From contig CAIOLW010000157.1 of the NCBI GenBank assembly GCA_903859215.1, positions 1 through 58,371 on the forward strand: DNA of 58,371 nt, read 5' to 3'. The position numbers were made by a program, and so were the translations under genes. The notes beneath the pieces were generated by a model, which saw only the letters and a list, made by a program, of their open reading frames with translations, was not told the DNA's origin and ran no database searches. Every line of letters begins with the position of its first letter. The first letter of the stretch is position 1. Shown here one piece after another: positions 28,467-35,713 of this stretch. The DNA comes from an uncultured bacterium (GTDB lineage: Bacteria > Krumholzibacteriota > Krumholzibacteriia > LZORAL124-64-63).

Positions 28467-29105
28467 TCAGCGGAACAGGGCCTTAACGGCGCCGAACGAC
28501 ACATCCTCGTCCGCAGTGACCGTTCCGCCGATCGAAAACACCGGCAGCGCAAAATTGCCGGACGTCGGCAGGCACGACTGCAACAACGGGGTGCTGGTCG
28601 GGATGTCGATCGCCATGAAGCCGCCGGGCACCGACGGGATCGTGCCGGGGCCCATGTACATGTTCCACGGGCTACCGGAGGAGGCCGGCGCCGACAGCAT
28701 GCAATTCCAAGTTGCGAGGAGGCAGAGTCCGTTCGTGGGGGGCATCGGGGACGCCAGTCCGACTGCATAGCCGTTCGCGGCAGCATCGACGTCCAAGGCG
28801 CCGGAACCGTTCAGCGTCTCGGTCAGGCGAAACCAGGCAGGACCGGTGACCGTGACCGTGCATTCGTAAGCATCGACCGCGGCGGACGACCCGTCCTCTG
28901 CCGTCGGATTGCAGAGCACCATGTACACGTTGAAACCCGTAAACGGGACCATGGACGGCAGGCTCACGCCGTCGGCCGTCGCGGTGGTGTAGAAGCCGAT
29001 ACGATTGTTCCACACCGCCGGATCAGGCGTGTTGGCGAAGCCGGCACTCGGAGCCAGCAGAGAGATCGCAGCGAGCGCGCACACAGCAAAGAGCAGTTTC
29101 TTCAT
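28467..29105 (-). CDS. Small secreted protein, paralogue of the gene at 29550-30131
   Basis: 212 aa, function unknown. The ATG at 29105 has AGGGGA 8 nt upstream and opens MKKLLFAVCALAAISLLA..GFA, a clear signal peptide. The mature part shares with its neighbour an ordered set of motifs: FNVYMVLCNP, YECTVTVTG, SGALDVDAAANGYAVG, a hydrophobic strand LLATWNCML, GPGTIPSVPGGFMAID, and the C-terminal DVSFGAVKALFR. Predicted all-beta. Two promoters precede it. The basic C-terminal VKALFR shared by the pair could be a sorting or binding signal (inference). Confidence 0.75.
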   Translation of the reverse strand: MKKLLFAVCALAAISLLAPSAGFANTPDPAVWNNRIGFYTTATADGVSLPSMVPFTGFNVYMVLCNPTAEDGSSAAVDAYECTVTVTGPAWFRLTETLNGSGALDVDAAANGYAVGLASPMPPTNGLCLLATWNCMLSAPASSGSPWNMYMGPGTIPSVPGGFMAIDIPTSTPLLQSCLPTSGNFALPVFSIGGTVTADEDVSFGAVKALFR

Positions 29106-29152
29106 CTTAGGATTCCCCTTTCTCGGAAATCTCACCCAACCCTGCAGGGCCT

Positions 29153-29183
29153 CTGGGTGTTGCGGGCATCCGTCCGCACCCAG
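29153..29183 (-). other. Hairpin in the leader of the secreted protein gene
   Basis: Seven-bp arms CTGGGTG/CACCCAG enclosing a further GCGG/CCGC pairing, about 50 nt upstream of the ATG at 29105, inside the predicted untranslated leader. It matches no riboswitch class I can recognise. Confidence 0.4.
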
Positions 29184-29275
29184 GTTGCGGCTCCGCCAAG
29201 CACGTACCGTGCCGTTCAGGACCGATCCTGTTCCTACGGGCCGCAGGCCAAGCCCGGGCGACCTCGCACGGGCGC

Positions 29276-29304
29276 AACATATCAAGCGATTTCCGAAGCG
29301 ACAA
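29276..29304 (-). promoter_or_regulatory. Proximal promoter of the secreted protein gene
   Basis: On the minus strand TTGTCG (29304-29299), 17-nt spacer, TATGTT (29281-29276). Predicted leader of about 160 nt to the ATG at 29105. Confidence 0.55.
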
Positions 29305-29386
29305 GTGAAGATTTTGACCTCAATTGCCACTTGGGGCCCGCTGCCGCCGACACCGGTCCGGTGGGGCCGGGAGGTGTCGGGGGGTG

Positions 29387-29415
29387 AATATCGATACCTC
29401 AAACGGGCGTGTCAA
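29387..29415 (-). promoter_or_regulatory. Distal promoter of the secreted protein gene
   Basis: On the minus strand perfect TTGACA (29415-29410), 17-nt spacer, GATATT (29392-29387). Predicted leader of about 275 nt. Together with the proximal promoter it accounts for the gene-free stretch 29106-29480; no ORF or known RNA is seen in the rest. Confidence 0.65.
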
Positions 29416-29480
29416 GCGTTCGCCGCGACGGCGCCCGAACCACGGGGCAGGATCTGCCGCGCCGGAACTGAGCAACCGGC

Positions 29481-29513
29481 AAAAAAAAGCCCGGCCGGAT
29501 AACCGGCCGGGCT
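29481..29513 (-). terminator. Rho-independent terminator of the 29550-30131 gene
   Basis: On the minus strand a perfect GC stem (AGCCCGGCCGG...CCGGCCGGGCT, 4-nt loop) followed by eight U, 37 nt past the stop codon. A textbook intrinsic terminator. Confidence 0.92.
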
Positions 29514-29549
29514 CCCTCAGCGGCCAAGGCCGCCGAATCTGAACCAGTC

Positions 29550-30131
29550 CTAACGGAACAGGCTCTTGACGTTGCCGAACGAGGTAGCCTCGTCAGCCAC
29601 GACGCAGTTGGCATTGTTGACGGTCGCCACCGGCAGCAGGACGCTACCGGAAGCAACGCCGCAACGACGCAGGGTGCCGTCGCCCGTGACAACCGGCAGA
29701 CCACCGGTCATCGAGGGGATGGAAGCCTTGTCGATCCTGAACGCCATGTCGCCGGGGCCCGTCATCATGTAGCTCCAGGTCACCAGGGTGAGGCCACCGT
29801 TGGCAACCGGGTAGTTCGCAGCGGCGCCCACGGCAAAGCCGTTCGGCGACGCGTCGACGTCCAGCGCGCCCGTGCCCGCCAGGGTCGTCGACAGAGCGAA
29901 GTTCGGAGCGGTACCCGACGCGACAACCGTGCACTCGAAACCGTTCGTGGGGCCGGCCGGGTTCATCAGAACCAGGTAGACGTTGAACGGCTGGTACAGG
30001 CCGCCGGTGAAACAATTGTTGCTGTTGCCAGCATCGAAGTAGACACCGAACGAGTCGGTATCCGAATCGTGAACAGCAAACGCCGCCGTAGCCATGAGGC
30101 TGACGATCAGCAGTGCTACCAACTTCTTCAT
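29550..30131 (-). CDS. Small secreted protein, paralogue of the gene at 28467-29105
   Basis: 193 aa, function unknown. GAGGAGA lies 8 nt before the ATG at 30131; a longer reading from 30206 would start inside the upstream hairpin region and is not credible. Signal peptide: MKKLVALLIVSLMATAAFA. Mature motifs parallel those of the neighbour: FNVYLVLMNPAGPTNGFECTV, TGALDVDASPNGFAVG, LTLVTWSYMM, ASIPSMTGGLPVV and C-terminal DEATSFGNVKSLFR. Several Cys pairs (for example NCFTGG, RRCGVAS, NANCVV) may form disulfides outside the cytoplasm. Its own strong terminator follows. No separate promoter is evident, so it may depend on read-through from the dockerin-like gene. Confidence 0.75.
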   Translation of the reverse strand: MKKLVALLIVSLMATAAFAVHDSDTDSFGVYFDAGNSNNCFTGGLYQPFNVYLVLMNPAGPTNGFECTVVASGTAPNFALSTTLAGTGALDVDASPNGFAVGAAANYPVANGGLTLVTWSYMMTGPGDMAFRIDKASIPSMTGGLPVVTGDGTLRRCGVASGSVLLPVATVNNANCVVADEATSFGNVKSLFR

Positions 30132-30206
30132 TGTGGTTGTCTCCTCAAACCGCAGGAGTTGTGTCACGTCAGACCGCTGTGCATCAAAATCGGGCGATCT
30201 TAACAC

Positions 30207-30237
30207 ATGGCCCTGCCGCCTGCATCAGCAGGGCCAT
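30207..30237 (-). terminator. Hairpin between dockerin-like gene and small secreted gene
   Basis: Perfect 10-bp arms (30207-30216 and 30228-30237) of ATGGCCCTGC, loop 11 nt, about 100 nt after the dockerin-like stop. Followed by GTGTTAAG on the minus strand, so U-poor; termination may be partial. Confidence 0.5.
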
Positions 30238-30336
30238 TTGGTTCAGTTGTCCGCAGGTCGCCTTTCGGTTTCCTGTTCCGGTCCGGGACCGGTTGGTCCA
30301 CTTCACCAGGCCAGCGGTGCCGTTGCTAACAGTCGG

Positions 30337-30978
30337 CTACGGGCAAACCGCGCCCACGCCCGAGGCCAGGCGGGGGATATCGGACACGTTCACGACGCCA
30401 TCGAACAGCAGGTCCGACCGGAAGGTCGTCGAGCCGTAATCGGCGGCGAACAGCGGAATGTCCGACAGATTGGCAACGCCGTCACCGTTGATGTCGGCGC
30501 TGTTGTGGCGCAGATTCAGACCGGCATTGCTGGTCAGGGCCGCACCGTTGATGACAACCAGGGTGTTGGACGTCGACCAGCCACCAGCGCGCAGCGGGGC
30601 GGCCCAGCTGGTCACGCCCGCGTTGCTGGTGTTCACGTCGGCAGTCGTGCCACCGGTGCAGGCAATGAAATTGCCCGTGCCGGCAACGACGGCCTTCTGC
30701 AGCCACATGTCAGCAGCCGAGAAGTTCGCCACAGCAACGCCGCCGCCATCGAGGACGGTCAGGGTGATCGTCGCGTTCACGACACCGCTGGTCGCACGAG
30801 CCTGGGCAAAGGTCGCGCCAAGGCCGTTCGGCAGGTTGTACATGACCGGACTCACACCAGCGCCGGCCGCGGTGCTCGCGGTCGAGAGCTGCAGATCCGG
30901 GACACCAGCGACAGCAAACGTAGCCGCGCCGATGACCAGAGCGATCGAGAAGACTCCCGTGAGTTTCCTAAGAACCAT
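30337..30978 (-). CDS. Secreted protein with C-terminal dockerin-like calcium repeats
   Basis: 213 aa. GGAGGTG lies 5-7 nt before the ATG; an N-terminal signal peptide (core FSIALVIGAATFAVA) is clear. Residues about 25-155 are a beta-rich domain with no recognised family (NATITLTVLDGGGVAV resembles an Ig/cohesin-like strand pattern). The C-terminal 54 residues hold two dockerin type I-like segments: ADINGDGVANLSDIPLF, with complete DXNXDGXXNXXD ligands, and LLFDGVVNVSDIPRLA, where the first Asp ligands are degraded. Dockerins bind cohesins or stabilise surface proteins through Ca2+. No cohesin is recognised in the window, although the N-terminal domain deserves that comparison. Confidence 0.75.
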   Translation of the reverse strand: MVLRKLTGVFSIALVIGAATFAVAGVPDLQLSTASTAAGAGVSPVMYNLPNGLGATFAQARATSGVVNATITLTVLDGGGVAVANFSAADMWLQKAVVAGTGNFIACTGGTTADVNTSNAGVTSWAAPLRAGGWSTSNTLVVINGAALTSNAGLNLRHNSADINGDGVANLSDIPLFAADYGSTTFRSDLLFDGVVNVSDIPRLASGVGAVCP

Positions 30979-31331
30979 TAGGACACCTCCAAATAAGGCA
31001 AGTTCCTGCGAGGGTGGCTAGCCCAGGCGCACACTTTGACAACTGCGTTGAACTCTCCTTCCCACTTGCGTGTCCATCACTTGACCCGATGAGATTACCA
31101 CGGGGGCTGAAAGCGCGCAAGCGATTATTTTCTGCTCTACTATGGAAAATTGACCAATCACTGGAAAACCGCCGGCGGGGGGCCGTGGATCATGCACGAT
31201 GTAACATGTTGAAATAATAAAAGATATGCCCAACGACACTCTGGCGCCGGCAGGGGTTCCACCCCCGGTCCACTGGGGATCCATAAAAAAGAAGTCTATT
31301 TTAACCCGAGATCGGACCCGCCAGGAGGGTT
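30979..31331. other. 353-nt intergenic region, AT-rich island
   Basis: No credible gene. Positions about 31120-31240 are markedly AT-richer than the rest of the window, as expected for a promoter or regulatory region of the dockerin-like gene, but no convincing -35/-10 pair is seen. Near 31303-31331 a weak AACCC...GGGTT hairpin followed by A- and U-rich sequence could terminate the tRNA-Val transcript. Confidence 0.4.
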
Positions 31332-31408
31332 TGGTGGGCGAAACAGGACTCGAACCTGTGACTTCCTGCGTGTAAAGCAGGCGTTCTAACCAACTGAACT
31401 ATTCGCCC
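31332..31408 (-). tRNA. tRNA-Val (anticodon TAC)
   Basis: A 77-nt cloverleaf: acceptor GGGCGAA/TTCGCCC, D-arm GTTCAGTTGGTTAGAAC, anticodon loop TTTACAC (TAC), T-loop GTTCGAGTC, A discriminator and encoded CCA. Its first ten bases overlap the end of the small membrane protein gene upstream. Confidence 0.95.
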
Positions 31409-31575
31409 ACGTTTCGACGGAAGGAACGCCAGAGAAAGAACGGCAGCAGGACGCAGTAGCCGGTCACCAGCAGGATCGGCCCCAGCGACAGGCTGCGGAA
31501 ATACAGCAGCACGAAACCCAGCGCGATCGCGGCCAGCGCCGCCCACAGCAACCAGAACCTGCGCAGGATGTCCAT
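31399..31575 (-). CDS. Small (58 aa) membrane protein overlapping tRNA-Val
   Basis: The ATG at 31575 has AAGGA 6 nt upstream. The product has two hydrophobic helices (about residues 8-27, WLLWAALAAIALGFVLLYF, and 31-49, LGPILLVTGYCVLLPFFLW) with basic flanks and ends SFRRNVGE. The TAG stop is formed by bases 8-10 of tRNA-Val. A promoter lies 60 nt upstream. No family is recognised. Size and layout fit a two-helix small membrane protein; it is unlikely to be spurious given the ribosome-binding site and helices. Confidence 0.65.
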   Translation of the reverse strand: MDILRRFWLLWAALAAIALGFVLLYFRSLSLGPILLVTGYCVLLPFFLWRSFRRNVGE

Positions 31576-31634
31576 CAGCGTTCCTTTCCACCGGCGGCAG
31601 CCGTGACGGCGCTTCACGCGCCGCACCGGGACGC

Positions 31635-31664
31635 AAGATAGCGCGGCCGACCCGGCATCGTCAA
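31635..31664 (-). promoter_or_regulatory. Promoter for small membrane protein and tRNA-Val
   Basis: On the minus strand TTGACG (31664-31659), 18-nt spacer, TATCTT (31640-31635). It lies downstream of the mltG stop and about 60 nt upstream of the small ORF, which continues into tRNA-Val without a gap. Confidence 0.6.
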
Positions 31665-31709
31665 ATAACCTGCGAAGCGGCCCCCGGCCGCCGCGCACCC
31701 CGGCAGGGG

Positions 31710-32816
31710 TCAGCGGCGCGAAATGGCCGTCGCCTCCCGCCGTGCGTGATAACGCTGCACCGCAGCGTCATGCTCGGCCGCCGTCAGGCTGAACACGTGG
31801 CCACCGGTCCCGTCGGCGACGAAGAACATCGCACGGCAGGCGGGATCCGGGCGCGCCGCCGCCTGCAACGACGCCAGGCCGGGGCTGCCGATCGGTCCGG
31901 GCGGCAACCCTGTTGTGCGGTAGGTGTTCCACGCCGAGGGGCATTCCAGGTCCCGGAACAGCAACCGCTGCCCCTTCTTACCCAGCGCGTAGGCCACGGT
32001 CGGATCGGCCGCCAGGCTCCAGCCCAGGCGCAGCCGGTTCAGGTAGACCGCCGAGACACGCGCGCGCTCGTCCTGCCGGCCGGTTTCCGCCTCGATGATC
32101 GACGCGAGGGTCAGCAGTTCGTGCGCCGACAAGCCCGCCGCCGCCGGCGAGCGCGGGCCCTTCAGCACCGAGTCCAGTCGTTCGAACTGGGCGTCGACCA
32201 GGCGACGAGCCGCCTGAGCGGGCTCGGTGTCCTCGTCGAAGAAATACGTGTCGGGAGCCAGGTAACCCTCGCAACTTGGGATCGTGTGGCCGGCCAGCAC
32301 GGCCTCGGACACCAGACCGCTTTCGAGGCGGGCAAAGGCAGCCGCGCCGGCGCGGTCGCCGCGGTCGCGCCACACCTGGCCCACCGCGCGGTTGGCTGCG
32401 TCCAGGAACGCCACCTCGTCGACGTGCAGGGCCCCGGCCAGCAGCCGCGCCGTCTGGCCGGCGTCCAGTCCTTCGGGGATCGTCACGCGCACCGGCGGCA
32501 GGCCCGGCTTCGTGAACAGTGACAGCAGGTCGCGCACCGGCAGGCCCGGCGCCACGTTGAACAGCCCCACCTGCAGCCGGCCGCTCTGGCCGCCCAGGCG
32601 GGCGCCGACCACCAGCACCGACGGGTGCCGGAGGAGCCCGCGCGCCGACAACGTGTCCGCCAGCGCCACCATCGACATGCCCGAGTGCACCCGCACCCGC
32701 TGGGAAACATAGCGCGGGCCCACCGGCCAGCGCTGGTTCCACTGCTGCCACGACCAGCCGAGGGCTGCCGAGAGCAACAGCAGCGCGCAGCCGCCGGCCA
32801 CCAGGAAGCGCTTCAC
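31710..32816 (-). CDS. mltG: Endolytic murein transglycosylase MltG (YceG family)
   Basis: Inner-membrane enzyme that cleaves nascent glycan strands and ends their polymerisation. 368 aa from a GTG overlapping the ruvX stop (GTGA). One N-terminal membrane anchor (FLVAGGCALLLLSAALGW), a LysM-like segment (VRVHSGMSMVALADTLSARG), then the YceG catalytic domain with EGYLAPDTYFF, LASIIEAETG (catalytic Glu) and a C-terminal DPTVAYALG...SAWNTYRTTGLPPGPIGSPG. These are the defining family motifs. Confidence 0.94.
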   Translation of the reverse strand: MKRFLVAGGCALLLLSAALGWSWQQWNQRWPVGPRYVSQRVRVHSGMSMVALADTLSARGLLRHPSVLVVGARLGGQSGRLQVGLFNVAPGLPVRDLLSLFTKPGLPPVRVTIPEGLDAGQTARLLAGALHVDEVAFLDAANRAVGQVWRDRGDRAGAAAFARLESGLVSEAVLAGHTIPSCEGYLAPDTYFFDEDTEPAQAARRLVDAQFERLDSVLKGPRSPAAAGLSAHELLTLASIIEAETGRQDERARVSAVYLNRLRLGWSLAADPTVAYALGKKGQRLLFRDLECPSAWNTYRTTGLPPGPIGSPGLASLQAAARPDPACRAMFFVADGTGGHVFSLTAAEHDAAVQRYHARREATAISRR

Positions 32817-33298
32817 GCGGCGCCCCCGTCGTCCCCGGGACCGGCCTCGCGGGCCGCATCGGCCGCGCGGACCAGGTCGGCCTTCCGGCGATCGAGCCAC
32901 CCCTGCAGGATCAACTCGGCGGCGACCGCATCCCGCTCGCCCTTCGCGCGATCGACCTTGCCCCGGCCGCTGCGCGGCGCCAGGAAGCGGTCGGCCTCCT
33001 GGCTCGTGTAGCGCTCGTCCCACATCTGCACCGGTACCGGCAGCACCTCGGCCAGGCGGTCGGCGAAACGGCGCGCCCGCACCGCGGACTCGCCCTCCCG
33101 CCCGTCGGCGGTCAGGGGCAGGCCGACGATCACGGCCTCGGCTCCGCGCTCGGCGACCAGCCGCGCCAGCAGATCGAGCAGCGAGCCGTCACGTCCTTCG
33201 ACATGGGTTTCCAGCGCGAACGCAAACGCCGCGTCGGGATCGCTGACGGCGATCCCGACGCGGCGCGTGCCGTGGTCGATGCCCAGGAACACGGGCAC
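32813..33298 (-). CDS. ruvX: Holliday junction resolvase-like pre-16S rRNA nuclease (YqgF)
   Basis: Family of RNase H-fold nucleases acting in 16S rRNA 5' maturation. About 161 aa from the GTG at 33298 (another GTG at 33292). Motifs: LGIDHGTRRVGIAVSDP (catalytic Asp), VIVGLPLTADGREG, MWDERYTSQEAD and the C-terminal KGERDAVAAELILQGWLD with the second catalytic Asp. Starts 4 nt after the stop of the anti-sigma-like gene; upstream in-frame codons would overlap that gene and are not conserved. The ruvX-mltG order is widely conserved. Confidence 0.93.
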   Translation of the reverse strand: MPVFLGIDHGTRRVGIAVSDPDAAFAFALETHVEGRDGSLLDLLARLVAERGAEAVIVGLPLTADGREGESAVRARRFADRLAEVLPVPVQMWDERYTSQEADRFLAPRSGRGKVDRAKGERDAVAAELILQGWLDRRKADLVRAADAAREAGPGDDGGAA

Positions 33299-33302
33299 CG
33301 GG

Positions 33303-33725
33303 TCACTCAGGGTCGGCTTCGGGGCCGAGCAGCTTGACGAGGCGGATAAGGAAACGGCCATCGGCGTAGCGGCTGAATTCCAGTTCGTCGGTGAACTCGC
33401 GCATGATCAGGATGCCGCGGCCGCGCTGGCGCATCAGGTCCTCGCTCGGCATCCAGGCCACGTGGTCGAAACCGGGGCCCTGGTCCAGGACCGTGACCGT
33501 GATGCGGTCGTCGTCCAGGTCGAACCAGATCTCGATGCAGAGGCCCGCCGCGAGGTGGTTGCCGTGCTCCATGGCATTGGTGCAGGCTTCGATGATCGCG
33601 GTGCCGAGTTCCTCGAGCCCCCGCCGGCTGAAGCCCCGCTCGCCGCCGATCTCGAGCAGCACCACGTCAGGCACGCCGAGGTACTCCATGCGGCTGGGCA
33701 GCCGCAGTTCGACACGCGTGCTCAT
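33303..33725 (-). CDS. Anti-sigma factor-like serine kinase (RsbW/SpoIIAB type)
   Basis: 140 aa with a single GHKL ATPase domain: N-box GTAIIEACTNAMEHGN, G1-type VLDQGPGFD, G2-type MRQRGRGILIMREFTDE. This is the short ATPase of partner-switching modules, which binds a sigma factor or phosphorylates a STAS antagonist. It lies 22 nt downstream of a STAS gene. The ATG at 33725 with GGAGGTG upstream is preferred to a GTG 21 nt earlier. Neither a sigma factor nor a PP2C phosphatase is encoded nearby. Confidence 0.87.
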   Translation of the reverse strand: MSTRVELRLPSRMEYLGVPDVVLLEIGGERGFSRRGLEELGTAIIEACTNAMEHGNHLAAGLCIEIWFDLDDDRITVTVLDQGPGFDHVAWMPSEDLMRQRGRGILIMREFTDELEFSRYADGRFLIRLVKLLGPEADPE

Positions 33726-33747
33726 GCCGCACCTCCCGTCCCGCACT

Positions 33748-34086
33748 TCACGAGAAACTCCTGACGGCTTCGTCCTCGTCGTGGAAGGAAGCGAAGACGG
33801 TGTAGAGCTTGGACACGACGAAGATGTTCTCGATACGGTCTGACACGTTCAACAGTTTCAACTCGCCGCCACTCTTCTTCAGGGTGGTGTAGCCCGAGAT
33901 CAGGATGCCCAGGCCGGTGCTGTTGACCCAGCTGACCCGCTCCATGTCGACGATGACGTTGCGACAGTCCTCGTGGATGAGGGTCTTGAGCGTCTCGTCA
34001 AAGGCTTCTGCGTCAGGGCCACCCATGAGCTTGCCGCTCATCTCCAGGATGGCCACCCCGTCCCGCTTGCGTTCCCTGATCTTCAA
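33748..34086 (-). CDS. STAS-domain anti-anti-sigma factor (RsbV/SpoIIAA type)
   Basis: 112 aa from the TTG at 34086, which has AAGGTGG 9 nt upstream and gives the normal N-terminus (LKIRERKRDGVAILEMSG). The phospho-acceptor Ser sits in VSWVNSTGLGILISGY (about residue 69). A longer form starting at 34167 would read through the predicted promoter. Partner-switching regulator working with the adjacent kinase; the genes it controls cannot be told from the sequence. Confidence 0.86.
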   Translation of the reverse strand: MKIRERKRDGVAILEMSGKLMGGPDAEAFDETLKTLIHEDCRNVIVDMERVSWVNSTGLGILISGYTTLKKSGGELKLLNVSDRIENIFVVSKLYTVFASFHDEDEAVRSFS

Positions 34087-34155
34087 CGGCAGCGACCACC
34101 TTGCTGGAAATTGCGCGAAACGGCGGGCCGCCGTGATCCCGCCGTCGACGGGCAC

Positions 34156-34184
34156 AGGATAGGACACCCGCGGACCCCTGTCCA
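34156..34184 (-). promoter_or_regulatory. Promoter of the STAS-kinase-ruvX-mltG operon
   Basis: On the minus strand TGGACA (34184-34179), 17-nt spacer, TATCCT (34161-34156), immediately downstream of the rluD stop codon and about 65 nt before the STAS start. Confidence 0.6.
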
Positions 34185-34188
34185 GAAA

Positions 34189-35190
34189 TCAGCCCGCGGC
34201 GGGCGCCGCGGCGCCGGGGGCCCGCAGGGCGGCCAGGACGGTCTCGAAATCACGCGGCAGGGGCGCCGAGAAGGACATGGCTTCGCCGGTTATCGGGTGG
34301 CGGAGGTGCAGCTCCGCCGCGTGCAGCATCTGCCGGCGGGCCAGACGGACCATCTTCTCGGCCAGCCGCCGGTCGGGACCGTGGACGCCGCGCGCGCGGC
34401 CATCGTCCCCGTACAGGGGATCCCCCACGACCGGATGGCCGCGGTGGGCGAAATGGACGCGGATCTGGTGGGTGCGGCCCGAGGCCAGTTCGACCCGGCA
34501 GTACTGGGCGAAGTCGTAGTCCTCCAGGACACGGTAGCGCGTCAGGGCGGCACGGCCCCCGGGCACGACGGCCATGCGCTGGCGCCGCTTCGGGTCGCGG
34601 GCGATCGGCCCCTCGAGTTCACCCTCGTCCTCGGCCCAGCGCCCCCAGCTGAGCGCCAGGTAGACACGGCCAAGGCTGCGGTCGGCCAGCTGCGCGGCCA
34701 GCCGGCGATGCGAGACGTCGTCCAGCGCGGCCACCAGGAGGCCGCTGGTGTCGCGGTCGAGCCGGTGCACGATGCCCGGCCGCAGCGGGTCGCCGCCCGC
34801 CGTGATCGGCCCCTGCCGGTGCAGGAGCGCGTTGACCAGCGTGCCGTCGGGGTGGCCCACCGCCGGGTGCACGACCAGGCCGACCGGCTTGTTGACCACG
34901 ATCAGGTGCTCGTCCTCGTAGATGATGTCCAGGCTGATGTCCTGCGGCACGGCGCTGAGCGCCGTGCGCACCGACGGCGTGAAGGCCACCTGCTGCCCGG
35001 ACTTCAGGCGGAACGAGGCGGGACGCACGCGATCGTCCACGAGCACCGCGCCGGGCGTGTCGAGGTCCGCGCGCACGCGGCTGCGCGACAGGTCGGGGCA
35101 CGCCGCGGCCAGGAACACGTCCAGGCGCGCCCCGTCGTCGACGGGCCCCACGACGAAGACGCGCGGCCCGGTATTCTTTTCAGGCATCAT
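34189..35190 (-). CDS. rluD: Large-subunit rRNA pseudouridine synthase, RluA/RluD family
   Basis: 333 aa. An N-terminal S4 RNA-binding domain (RLDVFLAAACPDLSRSRVRADLD...VLVDDRV) precedes the catalytic domain with GIVHRLDRDTSGLL (catalytic Asp), VHPAVGHPDGTLVNALL, RTHQIRVHFAHRGHPVVGDPLYG. RluD modifies helix 69 of 23S rRNA; the exact specificity (RluD, RluC or RluA) is not proven. The start ATG lies inside the last codons of lspA (11-nt overlap); lspA-rluD adjacency is frequent. Confidence 0.92.
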   Translation of the reverse strand: MMPEKNTGPRVFVVGPVDDGARLDVFLAAACPDLSRSRVRADLDTPGAVLVDDRVRPASFRLKSGQQVAFTPSVRTALSAVPQDISLDIIYEDEHLIVVNKPVGLVVHPAVGHPDGTLVNALLHRQGPITAGGDPLRPGIVHRLDRDTSGLLVAALDDVSHRRLAAQLADRSLGRVYLALSWGRWAEDEGELEGPIARDPKRRQRMAVVPGGRAALTRYRVLEDYDFAQYCRVELASGRTHQIRVHFAHRGHPVVGDPLYGDDGRARGVHGPDRRLAEKMVRLARRQMLHAAELHLRHPITGEAMSFSAPLPRDFETVLAALRAPGAAAPAAG

Positions 35191-35713
35191 CAGGCCGATC
35201 TGCGGGCGGGTCCGCGCTGGGTGCGGCGGCGGTGGCGGCGGTGGCGGGCTTGCCCTCGCGCATCAGGCTCAGGAACAGCACGACGCCGCCCAGGCTGACT
35301 CCGATATCCGCCACGTTGAACGTGTAGAAGCGATGCGTCCCGATGCCCACGTCGATGAAGTCGACGACCAGGCCGCCGTAGAAGACACGGTCGACCAGGT
35401 TGCCGAGGGCGCCGCCGAAGATGGCGGCCATCGCGCCGAGCCGGAGCGGATTCCGCGGCTTGCTGGTCACGTAGAGCCAGGCCAGGAACACGGACGCGGC
35501 GGCGCTGATCACGACCAGGGCCCAGCGTCCCACCGGGAACAGGCCCATCGCCGAACCGGGATTGCGCACGTAGATGAAGCGGGCGAAGTCGCCGATGAAA
35601 TCGATGCGTCCCTGCAGCGCGGCAATGTTCGCCAGCACCAGCCGCTTGGTGACGAGATCGACGACAAGGACGAGCGGCGCCCAGAACCAGGGCCGCCACA
35701 GGCGGGAAGGCAT
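35180..35713 (-). CDS. lspA: Lipoprotein signal peptidase (signal peptidase II)
   Basis: Aspartyl protease of the inner membrane that removes signal peptides from prolipoproteins. 177 aa from the ATG at 35713, which overlaps the TraR/DksA stop by one base (GGAGG 7 nt upstream). Four hydrophobic helices. Conserved: VRNPGSAMGLF, GGALGNLVDRVFYGGLVVDFIDV and TFNVADIGVSLGG; the catalytic Asp pair are those in VDFIDV and FNVADI. A Pro/Ala-rich tail of about 20 residues is extra. Its presence fits the lipobox protein at 22363-23829. Confidence 0.93.
   Translation of the reverse strand: MPSRLWRPWFWAPLVLVVDLVTKRLVLANIAALQGRIDFIGDFARFIYVRNPGSAMGLFPVGRWALVVISAAASVFLAWLYVTSKPRNPLRLGAMAAIFGGALGNLVDRVFYGGLVVDFIDVGIGTHRFYTFNVADIGVSLGGVVLFLSLMREGKPATAATAAAPSADPPADRPDDA

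Noticed and set aside
31018-31284. 88-residue minus-strand open frame in the intergenic region
   Set aside because: No Shine-Dalgarno, unusual composition and no hydrophobic or domain pattern; overlaps the region of the dockerin-like leader.
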